From Timema cristinae (taxonomy: Eukaryota > Arthropoda > Insecta > Phasmatodea > Timematidae): a stretch of 64,000 nt of DNA. The position numbers and the translations under genes are program-made. Each line of letters opens with the position of its first letter. Within the stretch, counting starts at the first letter, position 1. Location of the stretch: positions 54,053,846 through 54,117,845 of the forward strand of contig JBCFYV010009882.1 in the NCBI GenBank assembly GCA_039000515.1, in the 5' to 3' direction. Below the pieces are notes generated by a model. The model saw nothing but the letters and a program-made list of their open reading frames with translations, searched no databases and had not been told where the DNA came from. This document shows, piece after piece, positions 11,984 through 22,639 of this stretch.

Positions 11984-12984
11984 TCAGGATGACGTTGCTG
12001 ATGACGACACAACAGCCATCGCTATCCCTTCCCCATCCACCCCATCAATCACCATATCTTCGTCATCAGCATTACCTTTAGAAATACCAGACCCGTGGCT
12101 GGTACACACTCCAAAAAACTGCCCTAACCTTCGCACTATGATAACCACTTCATCTTGAACGAGGTTGAAGCACATTGCGATTAGGGCCATGCCAAACAAA
12201 ATATAGGTGGAAGACGCAAACACTGATATTTGCTCAGCGGTTGAAGATATAGAAGGTGATGATTGGTACTGCATTTGGTAGCTGTGGTAAAGACCAGGAA
12301 TCAAGTCACCAAAACCAATCGTTCCCAGACTGGTAAAACAAAAGTATGAACCTTCTAAAAATGTCCAGTTCTCAAGTTTGTTAAATAGAAATGCTCCGGC
12401 ACAAATATACAGTAAAATTATTAGAAGACAAAGTGAAATGGGAACACGGACTGTTTCTGAACAATATGATTCTTCATTGTGGCGTAAGTGGTGGTGGTGG
12501 TGTTTATTGTTTGGATTAATAGCAGTTGATGAGGACGCAGAGGAAGCTACAATACCATCCCCACCACAATCAATCATAAGCCCACTACCAACTCGATCAA
12601 TTTTGGCCACATCATCTCCTACCACATCTCCCGTGATATTTTGTGGATAATGATGCACTTTAACCGCAGAACCATCAGACGATATGCTGTTGTGTGACTT
12701 AATGATTGATGGTGTGTATCCAGTGCTCAGATAACTCTCTGTTGTTGCCGAAATACCTGTAGAAGCGAGTTTTGCTTTGCCAGATGCATTTTTGCTACTA
12801 CGGCCATTACAGCCACTGGATGTACCACTGTGGCCGCACAAGCGGCCATACATTCGCCGAAAGCTGCGGGCCAATACATCTCCAACCGTAGACAAATAAA
12901 CAAGCATCAGAGGTATTCCAATGAGTGCATAAACGATGGTGATCACCTTCCCCCATTGAGTGCGAGGTGCCACACTCCCGTAAC
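11984..12984 (-). CDS. Two-pore-domain (K2P) potassium channel, 3' coding exon
   Basis: K2P channels are dimeric plasma-membrane leak K+ channels with two pore loops per subunit. This exon begins inside the first selectivity filter (GYGSVAP), so TM1 and the first pore helix lie on an exon or exons not seen here. It then has TM2 (VITIVYALIGIPLMLVYLST), a long Ser- and His-rich cytoplasmic loop with a run of five His, TM3 (SLCLLIILLYICAGAFLF), the second pore helix and filter (TSLGTIGFGD), TM4 (YILFGMALIAMCFNLVQDEV) and an acidic tail ending at UGA (11984-11986). The exon starts after a good acceptor (CAG at 12985-12987) that splits the first Gly codon of GYG in phase 1; introns at this point are known in K2P genes. 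An ATG at 12992-12994 is intronic and not the start. The frame stays open past the UGA (see 11432-11983). The subtype is not assigned. Confidence 0.93.
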
Positions 12985-13000
12985 CTGCCAACATAAGGAA
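12985..13000 (-). promoter_or_regulatory. 3' splice acceptor of the K2P terminal exon
   Basis: On the minus strand, TTTCCTTATGTTGGCAG precedes the GYG-coding sequence. The AG is preceded by a pyrimidine-rich stretch, and the junction leaves a phase-1 split Gly codon. Confidence 0.8.
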
Positions 13001-15116
13001 ACATATTTTGGATATATAATTAGCTTAATAAAACATGTGCACAAAACATATTTAGAGAACAAGTTTTATAGCTCTATGTCATAACAAATCTTAATATTTG
13101 AATAAAATTGCATTGAAACATTGTAATTTAATTATATAATTCATACATTATTATAAATTATATTTATAAACATTATGAAGATTTTGAATTTAAATAAGTG
13201 TTGATGAATAATAAAATATTTTATCATAATATTTTCAGAAAGAAACATATATAAATGAATTTTTTTAACACACATATAAATTTGTTAAAAATAACTACAT
13301 ATAGAACTGATACCATATTGCAAGAAGGAAATGATTATGAAAACTCACCAACACCCTATAAAATAAAAATATAAGTATTAATGTTATACAAATTACAATC
13401 GATACTTTCCTAAGGATTATAAATCAATGAATTAAAATGGGCGTACAGCCATTTCCTTTGTTTGATGAAATCACAAATATTATATTATAAAATTAATTCT
13501 CGGAAGGGGAAATATAGGACAATTATTATGAAGTCATCTAATCAAATAATTTCTTAAACACATACTTTATCAGGGAGTATTTTATAGATGTAATAATAAG
13601 GGTTAAAAAAAACACACACTAAAATACTTTAACGAAGTAATGCAAATCTCTTTAAAATAATTAGAAATCTAAAATCTAAATATCTTTCTCATTATAATCT
13701 TACCATAAAATAAAGTTGTATAGTGACATATCTATAAATTACAGTATTGTCAGTTCACAATAGTATGACAAATTTATTATTACAGTTAGCTTAACTTGCT
13801 TATATTTACACAAAAGAGTTATTTGAATGAGTAAAATATGTTGAAAGATATACACACTTTTAAACTATAAGAAGGGTTGACAGTATTAGCGGGGGGTTGA
13901 GGCAGGACTAGAGTACGCACCTGTCCCCAGTTAAAAGTGTAGTTAGATCAACAAATTAAAAGTGTATAAAGGCTGTTTAATGGAATGGCTGACCTGCGGG
14001 CTAGCGACTCTTTTGAACTTAATCAATTATAACAGACTACATCACATCATTTTATTTTATAGGAGAACTCAGCAAATCTCCAGGTCTGACTATTTTCAAC
14101 GCTCCTATCCAACATTCCCTTCCTGCACATAGGCCATCCTGACAACTTTCCCAATATGTCGGGACCGGGCAGCGACATGTTAAAAATAGGGAACGTTAGT
14201 GATTTCAGAAGTAACGGGGGAAACAACAAGTTATATCAGAAGCAACAGGGAAGTTGAGTGGTATCGAAAGTAATGATAAAACGACCAGTGGTTTTAGAAG
14301 TAGAATGAAATTAGTTAAACCTTGTACGAATAGACTATAGTTGAAATTGAACTACGAATACATATGACTCAGCACTAAGACCGCCAAACGAGCAGTAACA
14401 TGATACCAGCCAAGCCAGTGAAGACCAAAGGCTTCAATATTCGCAGTGGATGAGCCGAGCAGACAAGTAGTCAAGCAGCAGAGAAGATGAGTTGCCAGCA
14501 GTAACTAAGGTAGGACTTCTACTTTTCTACCATAACTGCTATTTAAGTCATGGGGACAAACTTTGACCTCCAAATTGCCATTGTTTAATTAGATATGCAA
14601 ATACAAAATTTAAAAAATGAAAATATGCATTAGAAAAGAGCAGAATGTTATAAACAATGTAAGCCATAAATTATGGTCAAGAAATTTACCTGAATAACGA
14701 CAATTCTTCTGTTCTTTGGCTGACCAGAAGACCACATTTTGATCTTTTATTTTACTAAGTTTGACTAAGAGCTGACTATTTCAAATGGGACATATCATGT
14801 ATGTAAGGCCGTTGCCAAGTTATGGTTAACGAACCAAGCTCTTTATTTTTTAGATAGAGACCCATAATGCATTGAAACTAGTAATTTTGGAGAGTTAAAA
14901 ACGCTATAATACACGTTTTAAGAAAAAAGTAAACACGCCGTTCTATAAGGAACCATTGACGAAAATTAGACTCAAACAGAACGAAAACATCGATACATTT
15001 TCTGATCGAATCAAAGAGCGTTGAATGCATCTATTAGTGGATTCATAGAAGACTTAGAGAGAATGACAACCTAGCTAGACCGAAGAACTTATAAGATGGG
15101 ATCGAATCCCCAATCA
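13001..15116. other. Presumed K2P intron, non-coding
   Basis: This lies 5' of the K2P exon on the gene's strand, so it is probably intronic. No further K2P exon (TM1 or first pore helix) was recognised on the minus strand. A somewhat GC-richer stretch at 13,880-14,520 carries no recognised motif. Confidence 0.5.
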
Positions 15117-16562
15117 GTAAAGTGCAGCGGTTTCCAAAGTGTGGTTCGCGAAACCCTGGGGATTCGAAAAATATTCCAAGGGGTTCGCAAAAATATTGCT
15201 GTGATGGCAGATTTTTCAGCAATTTGTGAGGGAATAGGAAGCTTTAACAACTGTTTATTTCCTCACACTGGAGTCAGGTAATTATCTCGAGGTAGAACTC
15301 TTACAAAATTGTTTGGACTTAAACACTAAGTTTTAGTTTTTCTTACCAACCATCCATTTCACAAAGCAAAGTGAATGCAAGATCAAATGTGACTCTAGGC
15401 ACTGGTATATTTAGCAGAAAATTTCTCAAAAATGAACAATTAAAACCCATCTCTTCAGATTTCGAATATTAACGTTTTTACTGTGCAAGACCATATCGAG
15501 AGGTTCATTTTTTTTTTTTTTATTTTTTTTTTTTGGGAAACGTGTTTAATTAGCAATCAAACAAAGTGCTTTTATATCCTTCACGATATTATGGTAGAAA
15601 ATCAGCTTTCTTTGGAAGAAAATGTTAAGAACGTGGTTATAAAACACTTGAAGGGACTTGGATAAACCTTCAGTGAATATTTCCTAGCAAAATCCAATAA
15701 TAACAATTGGATTCACAATACCCTGTAAGAGACAGAAGTTTTGGAATCCTTCACAATAAGCGTGAGTGAGAAAGAGCACCTCCTTGAAATTTCCACTGAT
15801 TTAGAATTTTTAAAAAAGCTATAAATATCTGTCATTAAATGCTTTCTGGCTAAGTTTAAAGGAGGATCTCTCAGGATTAGCGAATAAAGCTACTACAGGT
15901 ATGGTACCATTTTCTTTTACGTATTTTAGCGAGAAATATTTTTCTTCATATGTCTATTTAAGAATGTAAATACAGAAACAGGCTCAGTTCTGAAAGTGAC
16001 GTGAGACTTTATTTATCGTCTGTGGTTCCTGACTTTAAAGCTCTGTTCCATCCAAAGCAAGCGCACCCTTCTCAATAAGTCACGTGAAGAGGTGAGTAGC
16101 TGTAGCTAACTTGTAAAGAATGTTGACACTTAGGTTGGCATGGAATTTTGGGATTAAAGGAGGCTATTTCGGTTATGTAAAAGCAAGAATTTCCAGTACC
16201 ACTTTAAAAAATATGTGATAATATTATGACAGTAAACATAAGAAAATGTTAATACAGTACTTTTCTTATTTAATTTCAGATTTAATTTTTAAAAATAAAT
16301 GTATATTTATTTGAACTTGTACTTAAATAGTTTGAATATTATTCCATTATATTTGTTGGGGTATTCCAAAGTACCTACCAGAGCTATGGTAGGTTAATAT
16401 AAAGATATTAAACAATTTGATTACAATTAATAACCACATTTCATAAAAATTTAGTATCAAATTAAGTGCACGGCTATGAATATTTATCAGGGGGTTCATG
16501 CAACTCAGATGTTTGTGAAGGGGTTCGTGAGTCGAGATAGTTTGTGAACCGCTGGTATAGTT
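15117..16562 (+). mobile_element. Dead hAT transposon with TIRs and 8-bp TSD
   Basis: The imperfect terminal inverted repeats begin CAGCGGTTTCCAAAGT (15125) and, on the other strand, CAGCGGTTCACAAACT (ending 16554). They are flanked by GTAAAGTG (15117-15124) and GTATAGTT (16555-16562), a decayed 8-bp target duplication as expected for hAT elements. Subterminal GGGGTTCGC-type repeats occur at both ends. The interior carries a broken transposase. Confidence 0.85.
15590..16078 (+). pseudogene. hAT transposase remnant (ZBED5/FAM200-like)
   Basis: Broken pieces of the C-terminal half of a hAT transposase can be read on the plus strand. They include an upstream block (ENVKNVVIKHLKGLG, then YFLAKSNN after a stop), SVSEKEHLLEISTDLEF (about 15,762-15,810) and a final block (ESDVRLYLSSVVPDFKALFH) ending at TAA 16076-16078. 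These correspond to the ribonuclease-H-fold C-terminal region and the dimerisation tail of ZBED5-type proteins. Several stops and frameshifts separate them. The N-terminal zinc finger is not recognisable. Confidence 0.75.
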
Positions 16563-17078
16563 TAAGCCGGCAATCGTCGGTAGGAACTAGAAAGGGAAGG
16601 TTGGATGAAAATATTTTCAGTAAACGAGGAGTAAAAGTTTTTATCGTGTAATAGAAAGGGACACACAGCTGGATATTACCGAATATTCCACAAGGAAGCC
16701 AAAGCGACCACGTGATGTAGCGAAGCCATGATTTAGCTGTGGGTGTATAGGCCCCTTCGTAAGGCAGTGTATGGTAACCAATAGCCAAAATTACGCAAAT
16801 TTCAACGAGGTGAGAAAAGCCACAAACGTTGGTTTCCGCTTAGGTTAGTTCCTTCAGTTTCTCTGGACGACAGCAGCACCAATACTTATTTTCTTTTAAC
16901 GTGTAACTAGGAAGATAGAAAGTTCCGATTTTCGGTGGATATTGGAAATCAGATATTTATTTTGTGGTAAAAAGTAGGCAGATATTGGGACTCTCCCAAC
17001 CAAAATTTGTAGCTTAGGGTGTAAGGGGACATAATTTAAACAATCTCTGGTAAATAAGAGTAGAAGGAGATAATATCT
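16563..17078. other. Non-coding DNA between hAT and LINE
   Basis: No gene recognised. Open frames at 16474-16788 and 16896-17084 (both minus) have no recognisable domain. Confidence 0.45.
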
Positions 17079-17097
17079 ACCCAATAAGACATCAGTC

Positions 17098-17348
17098 AGT
17101 GCTTGTACACAACGCGTCAGTGTAGTGTAACGTCACCAACGAGTGTATTTTTGTTTATTTCGTGATATATTACGTGCCGACTGAGGTCGGGTAATGTTAG
17201 TGAGTTGAACGACAAAAGCATAACACAACAGTGTTTGTACACAACTTATAAGTGCAGTGCTACGTCGTCAGCGAGTGTATTTTTGTATTATATTATTAGT
17301 GTTATTGTTTATTTGGTGATCTATTACATGCCGACTGAAGTCGGGTAG
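17098..17348 (+). repeat. Tandem 5' UTR monomers of the LINE
   Basis: Two related units begin AGTGCTTGTACACAAC (17098) and AGTGTTTGTACACAAC (17230), 132 bp apart. Each ends with TGCCGACTGA(G/A)GTCGGGTA, which includes a short palindrome (CCGACTgaGGTCGG-like). Repeated 5' monomers in LINEs usually carry the internal promoter; here that is inferred. Confidence 0.8.
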
Positions 17349-17384
17349 GGTGGTATACCGCAAGGGACAAGTCAAGAGGGGGAA

Positions 17385-18743
17385 ATGGCCTCAGACTCAG
17401 ATGTAGATATCGACGTTGAAGGAACGGACGATGATGATGACATGGAAGACCAAGGCCAGGAAGGGGCCCCAGCCAACACTGAAACAGAAAAAAACTTTGA
17501 GCCAGTTTCTGGACTCAAGCGGAAACTCAGGACCAGGCCGGGACAGGAAGTACTACAATCGAAGGCTATAAAGGTCAATAACAAGTTTGCTAGCTTGTCT
17601 AGCCTACGGGATGAACCAACGATTAGTCAAACGGGGCAACCGAGTGGAGGCACGAAAGAAAGTTCCACCCCACGTCGCATAAAGACCCCTCCAGTGATCG
17701 TAACAAATGCGACACGATACAATAAAGTTATAAAACTCCTAAACAGCGGCCTGCAAGATGACTACAAAGTGTATTGTATTGCACAGGGTAATAAGGTGGT
17801 CACAACCTCCTTCAGGGATTACTCCGCTTTGTTAAAGCTGCTTAAACAAAACACGTTAGAACACTTCACGTATGTTCTTCCAAAGGACAAGCCCTTCAAG
17901 GCTGTCATCAAGGGCCTTCATGCAAGTATGCCCTGCTCAGATATAAAGGAGGAACTGGAGGACAGGGGATTCACGCCGACCGACGTGAGACAGTTATACT
18001 CAAAATCTTCTCCACAATCAGCGACACCGAGACCCCTACCGATATTTGTGTGCACCCTTGCGAGGACAGAAGGAGTGGGTGAGGTCTTCAAGGTACAGGT
18101 AATCAACCACACGGTAGTCAAGATTGAGGAGTACCGTGCTTCACAGAGTACAGTTCTACAGTGCCACTGTTGCCAACGTTTTGGACACTCCAAGAACTAC
18201 TGTGCCCAAAAACCACGCTGCGTCAAGTGTATAGGAGAGCACCTGACGGTAGAGTGCCAGAAAAAAGATAAAACGACGCCAGCACAATGCGTGAATTGTA
18301 AGGGACAGCACGCAGCGAATTATCGCAACTGCCCTATTTTTCTTCGAGAGCTGGAAAAGAAAAACCAAGTGCCAGAAAAGAAAAAAGAGGGGGATAGTAG
18401 AGTGGCTAGCCCTTCTTCCCGCGTGGCTTGGAATCTTAAACCCTCAACTGGCCAGCCATTTTCTGCTAGCCAACCAACATCACCAGCAAATATTGGATTG
18501 AATAAACCAACTTACAGTGGAGTTGTCAAGAGGCTTGCCAAAAAAGATAAACAAGAAGACCGTGACACTGATGAATCCTTGGACTTGAAGGACCTTCTGA
18601 AAATTCTAAAGGAAATAGACGTTGTGGGCTTACTCCAACTACTTAGGAAGTACCTTGTGAGGATGAAAAATGCTCCAGACAAGACTACAAAAGTAATGCT
18701 TCTTCTGGAAGCTGCAACCGAATTCTTCTGCAATGGCAACTGA
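17385..18743 (+). CDS. LINE ORF1 (Gag-like nucleic-acid-binding protein)
   Basis: A 452-residue open frame with no internal stop. The N-terminus is very acidic (VDIDVEGTDDDDDMEDQ). A middle domain (about residues 105-245) resembles the PRE_C2HC-type region of Jockey-group Gag proteins. Three CCHC zinc knuckles follow: CHCCQRFGHSKNYC, CVKCIGEHLTVEC and CVNCKGQHAANYRNC. The C-terminus is Ser/Pro/Lys-rich and then leucine-rich. It would package element RNA as a ribonucleoprotein. The ATG at 17385 follows the 5' monomers directly. The stop (TGA 18741-18743) is in the same frame as the start of the endonuclease reading. Confidence 0.9.
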   Translation: MASDSDVDIDVEGTDDDDDMEDQGQEGAPANTETEKNFEPVSGLKRKLRTRPGQEVLQSKAIKVNNKFASLSSLRDEPTISQTGQPSGGTKESSTPRRIKTPPVIVTNATRYNKVIKLLNSGLQDDYKVYCIAQGNKVVTTSFRDYSALLKLLKQNTLEHFTYVLPKDKPFKAVIKGLHASMPCSDIKEELEDRGFTPTDVRQLYSKSSPQSATPRPLPIFVCTLARTEGVGEVFKVQVINHTVVKIEEYRASQSTVLQCHCCQRFGHSKNYCAQKPRCVKCIGEHLTVECQKKDKTTPAQCVNCKGQHAANYRNCPIFLRELEKKNQVPEKKKEGDSRVASPSSRVAWNLKPSTGQPFSASQPTSPANIGLNKPTYSGVVKRLAKKDKQEDRDTDESLDLKDLLKILKEIDVVGLLQLLRKYLVRMKNAPDKTTKVMLLLEAATEFFCNGN

Positions 18744-21431
18744 GCAGGGAAGAGTGTAGAAGACACATTGAACATTCTGTTCTGGAATGCAAATGGAATA
18801 GTACAACAGGAACACGAGTTTCGACAACTTCTGGGGACGTATGGAGTTGACGTGGCATTGATCTGCGAGACCCACCTAACGGAACAAAAGAAGATGCGGT
18901 TCTTCGGATACGAGATGTATCGTAACGATAGAACAGATCGCAGGGGAGGGGGCACAGCCGTGTTGGTACGCAGTAACCTTGTTCACTACCAATCACTACC
19001 AAACTAGTTTACCGGATATGGACCATATCGAATCCACTTCGATTGCTATACCCACGGGTTGGAAACAGATAGTGTTTACCGCTGTCTACAGAAGCCCTGC
19101 TGTCCCATTCACCGTCGATGACCTAGACAGGCTCACGTCAAGAAAGGATTTACTCATAGCAGGAGATCTCAACTGCAAACACACGATTTGGAATAGTCGC
19201 GTGTCTAATCAGGCAGGCCGGACACTGGCTGGCCAGGCAGCAACCAAGAACTACACAGTCCTGGCAACTAAAGAGCCGACATTCTACCCATCAAATTACA
19301 GGAATCTTCCCGACGTTCTGGATATCGTCCTGACGGATCTTGACACGCTGCCGGAAGATCTCGAAGCTTTAAACGAACTTGACTCCGACCATCTCCCGGT
19401 CTTCGGAAGGATATCCCTGAAGACAAATCCAAGATTGTCGTACCTTAGGAGGAAGATCCCCATAAGTGACTGGGACGAGTATCGGCGGTTACTGACAGAT
19501 GCAGTTCCATTGAACATGGAGGTAAACTCCCAGGAAGAAGTGGACAGTTCAATCACTCTTCTGACAGCCACATTGCTCGAAGCATACCGTGAGAGGACAG
19601 TATTCGAAACGCCACCAGTGTTGTTGAAGAGGGACGACCCAGAGCTGAGCTACTTGATAGCCCTGAAGAGGGAAGCGCGTAGGAAATGGCAGCAGCACCT
19701 GGATCCGAGGCATCGGACAGAGTACAACAGGCTAAGGGCCCTTGTGCGCAGAAAGGCAAAAGCGCTAAAGATTACCAACTGGAACGAGTATGTGGCGAAC
19801 ACTTTGTCCGGGGATGCCAACGTGTGGAAGGTGTCGAGACAACTCAAAGGTACGAAAGGAAAGGCAGGGACCACAGTCATCCACGGAAGAAGAGGGTTGG
19901 AATACCGGAGTGAGGCCAAGGCAGAGGCAATCGCGGAATCTCTCGAAGATCAGTTCAAGGCTAACTCTGAGCCTCAAGACGAGGAGTTTACCAGAACAGT
20001 AAAAAGAGCGGTCGGGGTATACCTAGCAGATCCGGATGTAGAGCTACCGCCCCCTATCACCAGAAACGAAGTCACCCACCAGGTGGAAAAGCTGAAGACA
20101 CGAAAAGCGGCTAGCCACGACAGGATATCGAACGAGATGCTGCGACACGTTCCAGAAGGGGTAATTCAGCTTTTATCAAGAATGTTTTCAACGGCACTGC
20201 TGGCAGGTTACTTCCCGGAATCATGGAAAGTTGCCGACGTCGTGTCATTGCCCAAACCAGGCAAGGACCGCAAATTCCCGCAGAACAGGCGGCCCATCAG
20301 TCTGCTTAGCAACATAGGAACATTATTTGAAAAAATAATTCTGCAGCGACTGAAAGCCTTCGGCAGGGAGCACAGGGATAACCCCGACATCCAATTCGGA
20401 TTTCGGAACCGGCATTCGACGATACACCCAGTCCTGAGCCTAGTGGAGGACACGACAGAATGCTTCAATCGAGGGGAAATCATGATAGCGGTACTTATGG
20501 ATGTGGAGAAGGCGTTTGATAAGGTCTGGCACGCCGGCCTTATTTACAAATTGATACAGGCCAACTTCCCCAAGGTTTATGTGCAGCTAATAAAGAGCTT
20601 TTTAACCGGACGACAATTTCAGGTCAAGATGGAAGGGAAAAGGTCGCCTCTTCATAGTGTCAGTGCAGGGGTGCCGCAGGGGTCGGCACTCTCCCCGTTC
20701 CTATACACTGTGTACGTCGCTGACGTCCCCACGGACGCGATGATTAAGATTAGGCTCTTCGCAGACGATACTCTTTTCTACATTGCCAACAAGAACGTTA
20801 AGTACGCCCATTTCCGCCTGCAGCGGTACCTGGACGAGTTCAGCAGTTGGCTGGAAGAATGTAGAATAAGAGTCAATACAGAGAAATCGACAGCCATGTT
20901 AATTACTAGGAGGAGACCCCAAACACCAGCCCAGCTCGTAGTGTTGGAGGAGGATATCCCCTACAGGAATTCAATGAAATACCTCGGGTGATGTTAGATT
21001 CCAGACTCATATGGAAGGAGCATGTAGACTACACAAGAAAAAAGGCAATGGGGGCCTTCACCACAAATTACGGCCTGCTCAAGAGCCCAGTGCTGGGAAA
21101 CAATATCAAGCTGCTACTGTACAAGGGCTTAGTGCAACCTATACTGCTATAGGGATGCGAGGCGTGGGGGTATGCTTCCGAGTCAGTGTTAGGAACTCTA
21201 CAAGCTGTACAAAACAAGGTACTTAGATGTATCTTGGGTGTGAACACCCACACCAGCAATGAGTTCATACACGCTACCACTGGCAGTGGGACTCTACAGG
21301 AAATCTTCCGGAAGCGAGGCAGCAAATTCTACAAACGAGCCCGCGAGGTAGAAGACAACGCCACAATTAGAAGACTCAGCCAGTACGACCCTCAAGAGCC
21401 AAGAAAATACAAGAAGCCCCGACTCGTATGA
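18744..21431 (+). pseudogene. LINE ORF2 (endonuclease - reverse transcriptase), broken
   Basis: The endonuclease domain starts LNILFWNANGI in the ORF1 frame, only 8 codons after the ORF1 UGA, with no in-frame ATG before it. A frameshift near 18,985-19,005 moves the frame. It then has AGDLNCKHTIWNS and SDHLPV (endonuclease motifs) and a long RT domain with MDVEKAFDKVWH, SAGVPQGSALSP and the catalytic FADDTLF. A one-base deletion near 20,990, a nonsense codon near 21,150 and a further shift near 21,190 break the C-terminal part, which ends at 21,431. Catalytic motifs are otherwise preserved, so inactivation is probably recent. Confidence 0.92.
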
Positions 21432-21936
21432 GAAATCCATCTGCATACCTTCCCAATCAGCCCCTTCCTACTAACCACTCCTGTTTCTCAGCTTAGCCAA
21501 ATCCTTGGGTCCCCATCCTCACACGTCCCCACAAACTAGAAACTAGAATCATTTTATTCATAACTTCACTTTCATCAAAGCCATCTTCGCTTAGCGTCTA
21601 ATATTATTCATGTATTTCTTTCAGCTCGTCTAGATCTTACTTACTCACTACATCACTCACATCGGGCCTAACTGCGCTTGTGTTTCCATCACAGTGTACG
21701 AGGGCTCGATCTAGCAACTCAACACAAACTCTTTTGCTCCCATCATACAAACCTTCACTCACCAACTCCATTTTCCCTTCACAGCCAAATTACACTTTTA
21801 GACATAAAGGTTATGATCTGTGACTACAGATTGGTACTTTAGGCATAAACAAGCCGCCTACTCCCTCTGAAAGTCGCTTCTGACATTCAGAGCGAGTAGT
21901 TCAAGGCAAACAAGGGAGCTATTAAACCCAATAAGA

Positions 21937-22639
21937 TTTCATGTTTTGGATTGTAAAAATAACTAAAAAATATATTCTATATTAGGATTCAATTTCTTGT
22001 CAAAAAACTCAACGATTATTGATGTATAAAGCAAACTCATAATGTGAAGTACGAATGAGGGAACACAAGGACAAGATTAACTACCAATAAGGGAGTAATC
22101 GACCCTTCATGTGTTATTAAAAATGTCTGATTCCCTACTTATCTTACAGTCCTTGAAAAACTGTGTTTAGTTACCAGGAAACAGTTAAATGTCCAAGTCA
22201 AAATACCTCAAAAGTTAAGAAGCGTTAATCTTTTTTGGTTGAACCATTGTTGACAGATAACTTTTGAATGGAGATTAGGTTTTCATTAAAAGTAATGTGT
22301 GTAAGATTATAACCACACAAGTTCAGAAGTTTGTGTCGATTTGTAATAGTAACAAGACAGTGCTGAAATAGAGATTCCAAGAGCTTATAAAATAGGTGAA
22401 CTCCTAGTGCTACAGAGTAATGACGTCATATAGTTGGTTAAAAAGTCCATGGTAAATGGAGATGTGTTGGGTTCCAAACCAGGACCAACAATCTCAAAGT
22501 AGGCCACAAAAAACCCATACTTATATATCAAAGGAAAAATAGATATGTAGGAAAATGCACTAAGGAAAATTTCCAGGAAAATATAGTTTTCTCGATCATT
22601 TGTCGTCCAAGCAGAAAGAAGAGATACAAGCAAATTTAA
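21937..22639. other. AT-rich non-coding DNA
   Basis: No gene recognised. Part of the 5' portion of the decayed gypsy element may lie here, but no LTR was found. Confidence 0.4.

Larger units (their letters stand above)
17079..21936 (+). mobile_element. Full-length Jockey-like LINE with 11-bp TSD
   Basis: ACCCAATAAGA occurs at 17079-17089 and 21926-21936 and brackets the element (about 17,090-21,925). It starts CATCAGTCAGTGC, has two tandem 5' monomers, ORF1 with three CCHC knuckles, ORF2 with apurinic-type endonuclease and reverse transcriptase, a ~490-bp 3' UTR and only a very short A-rich end. Domain order and ORF1 type place it in the Jockey-like group. Base composition is much less AT-rich than the surroundings. 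ORF2 is broken, so the copy is inactive on its own. It probably sits in a K2P intron. Confidence 0.9.

Noticed and set aside
12378..12650. Plus-strand open frame of 90 codons
   Set aside because: It is antisense to the K2P exon and has no features of its own.
18512..19002. Minus-strand open frames of 70-147 codons
   Set aside because: Shadows of LINE ORF1 and ORF2 on the opposite strand.
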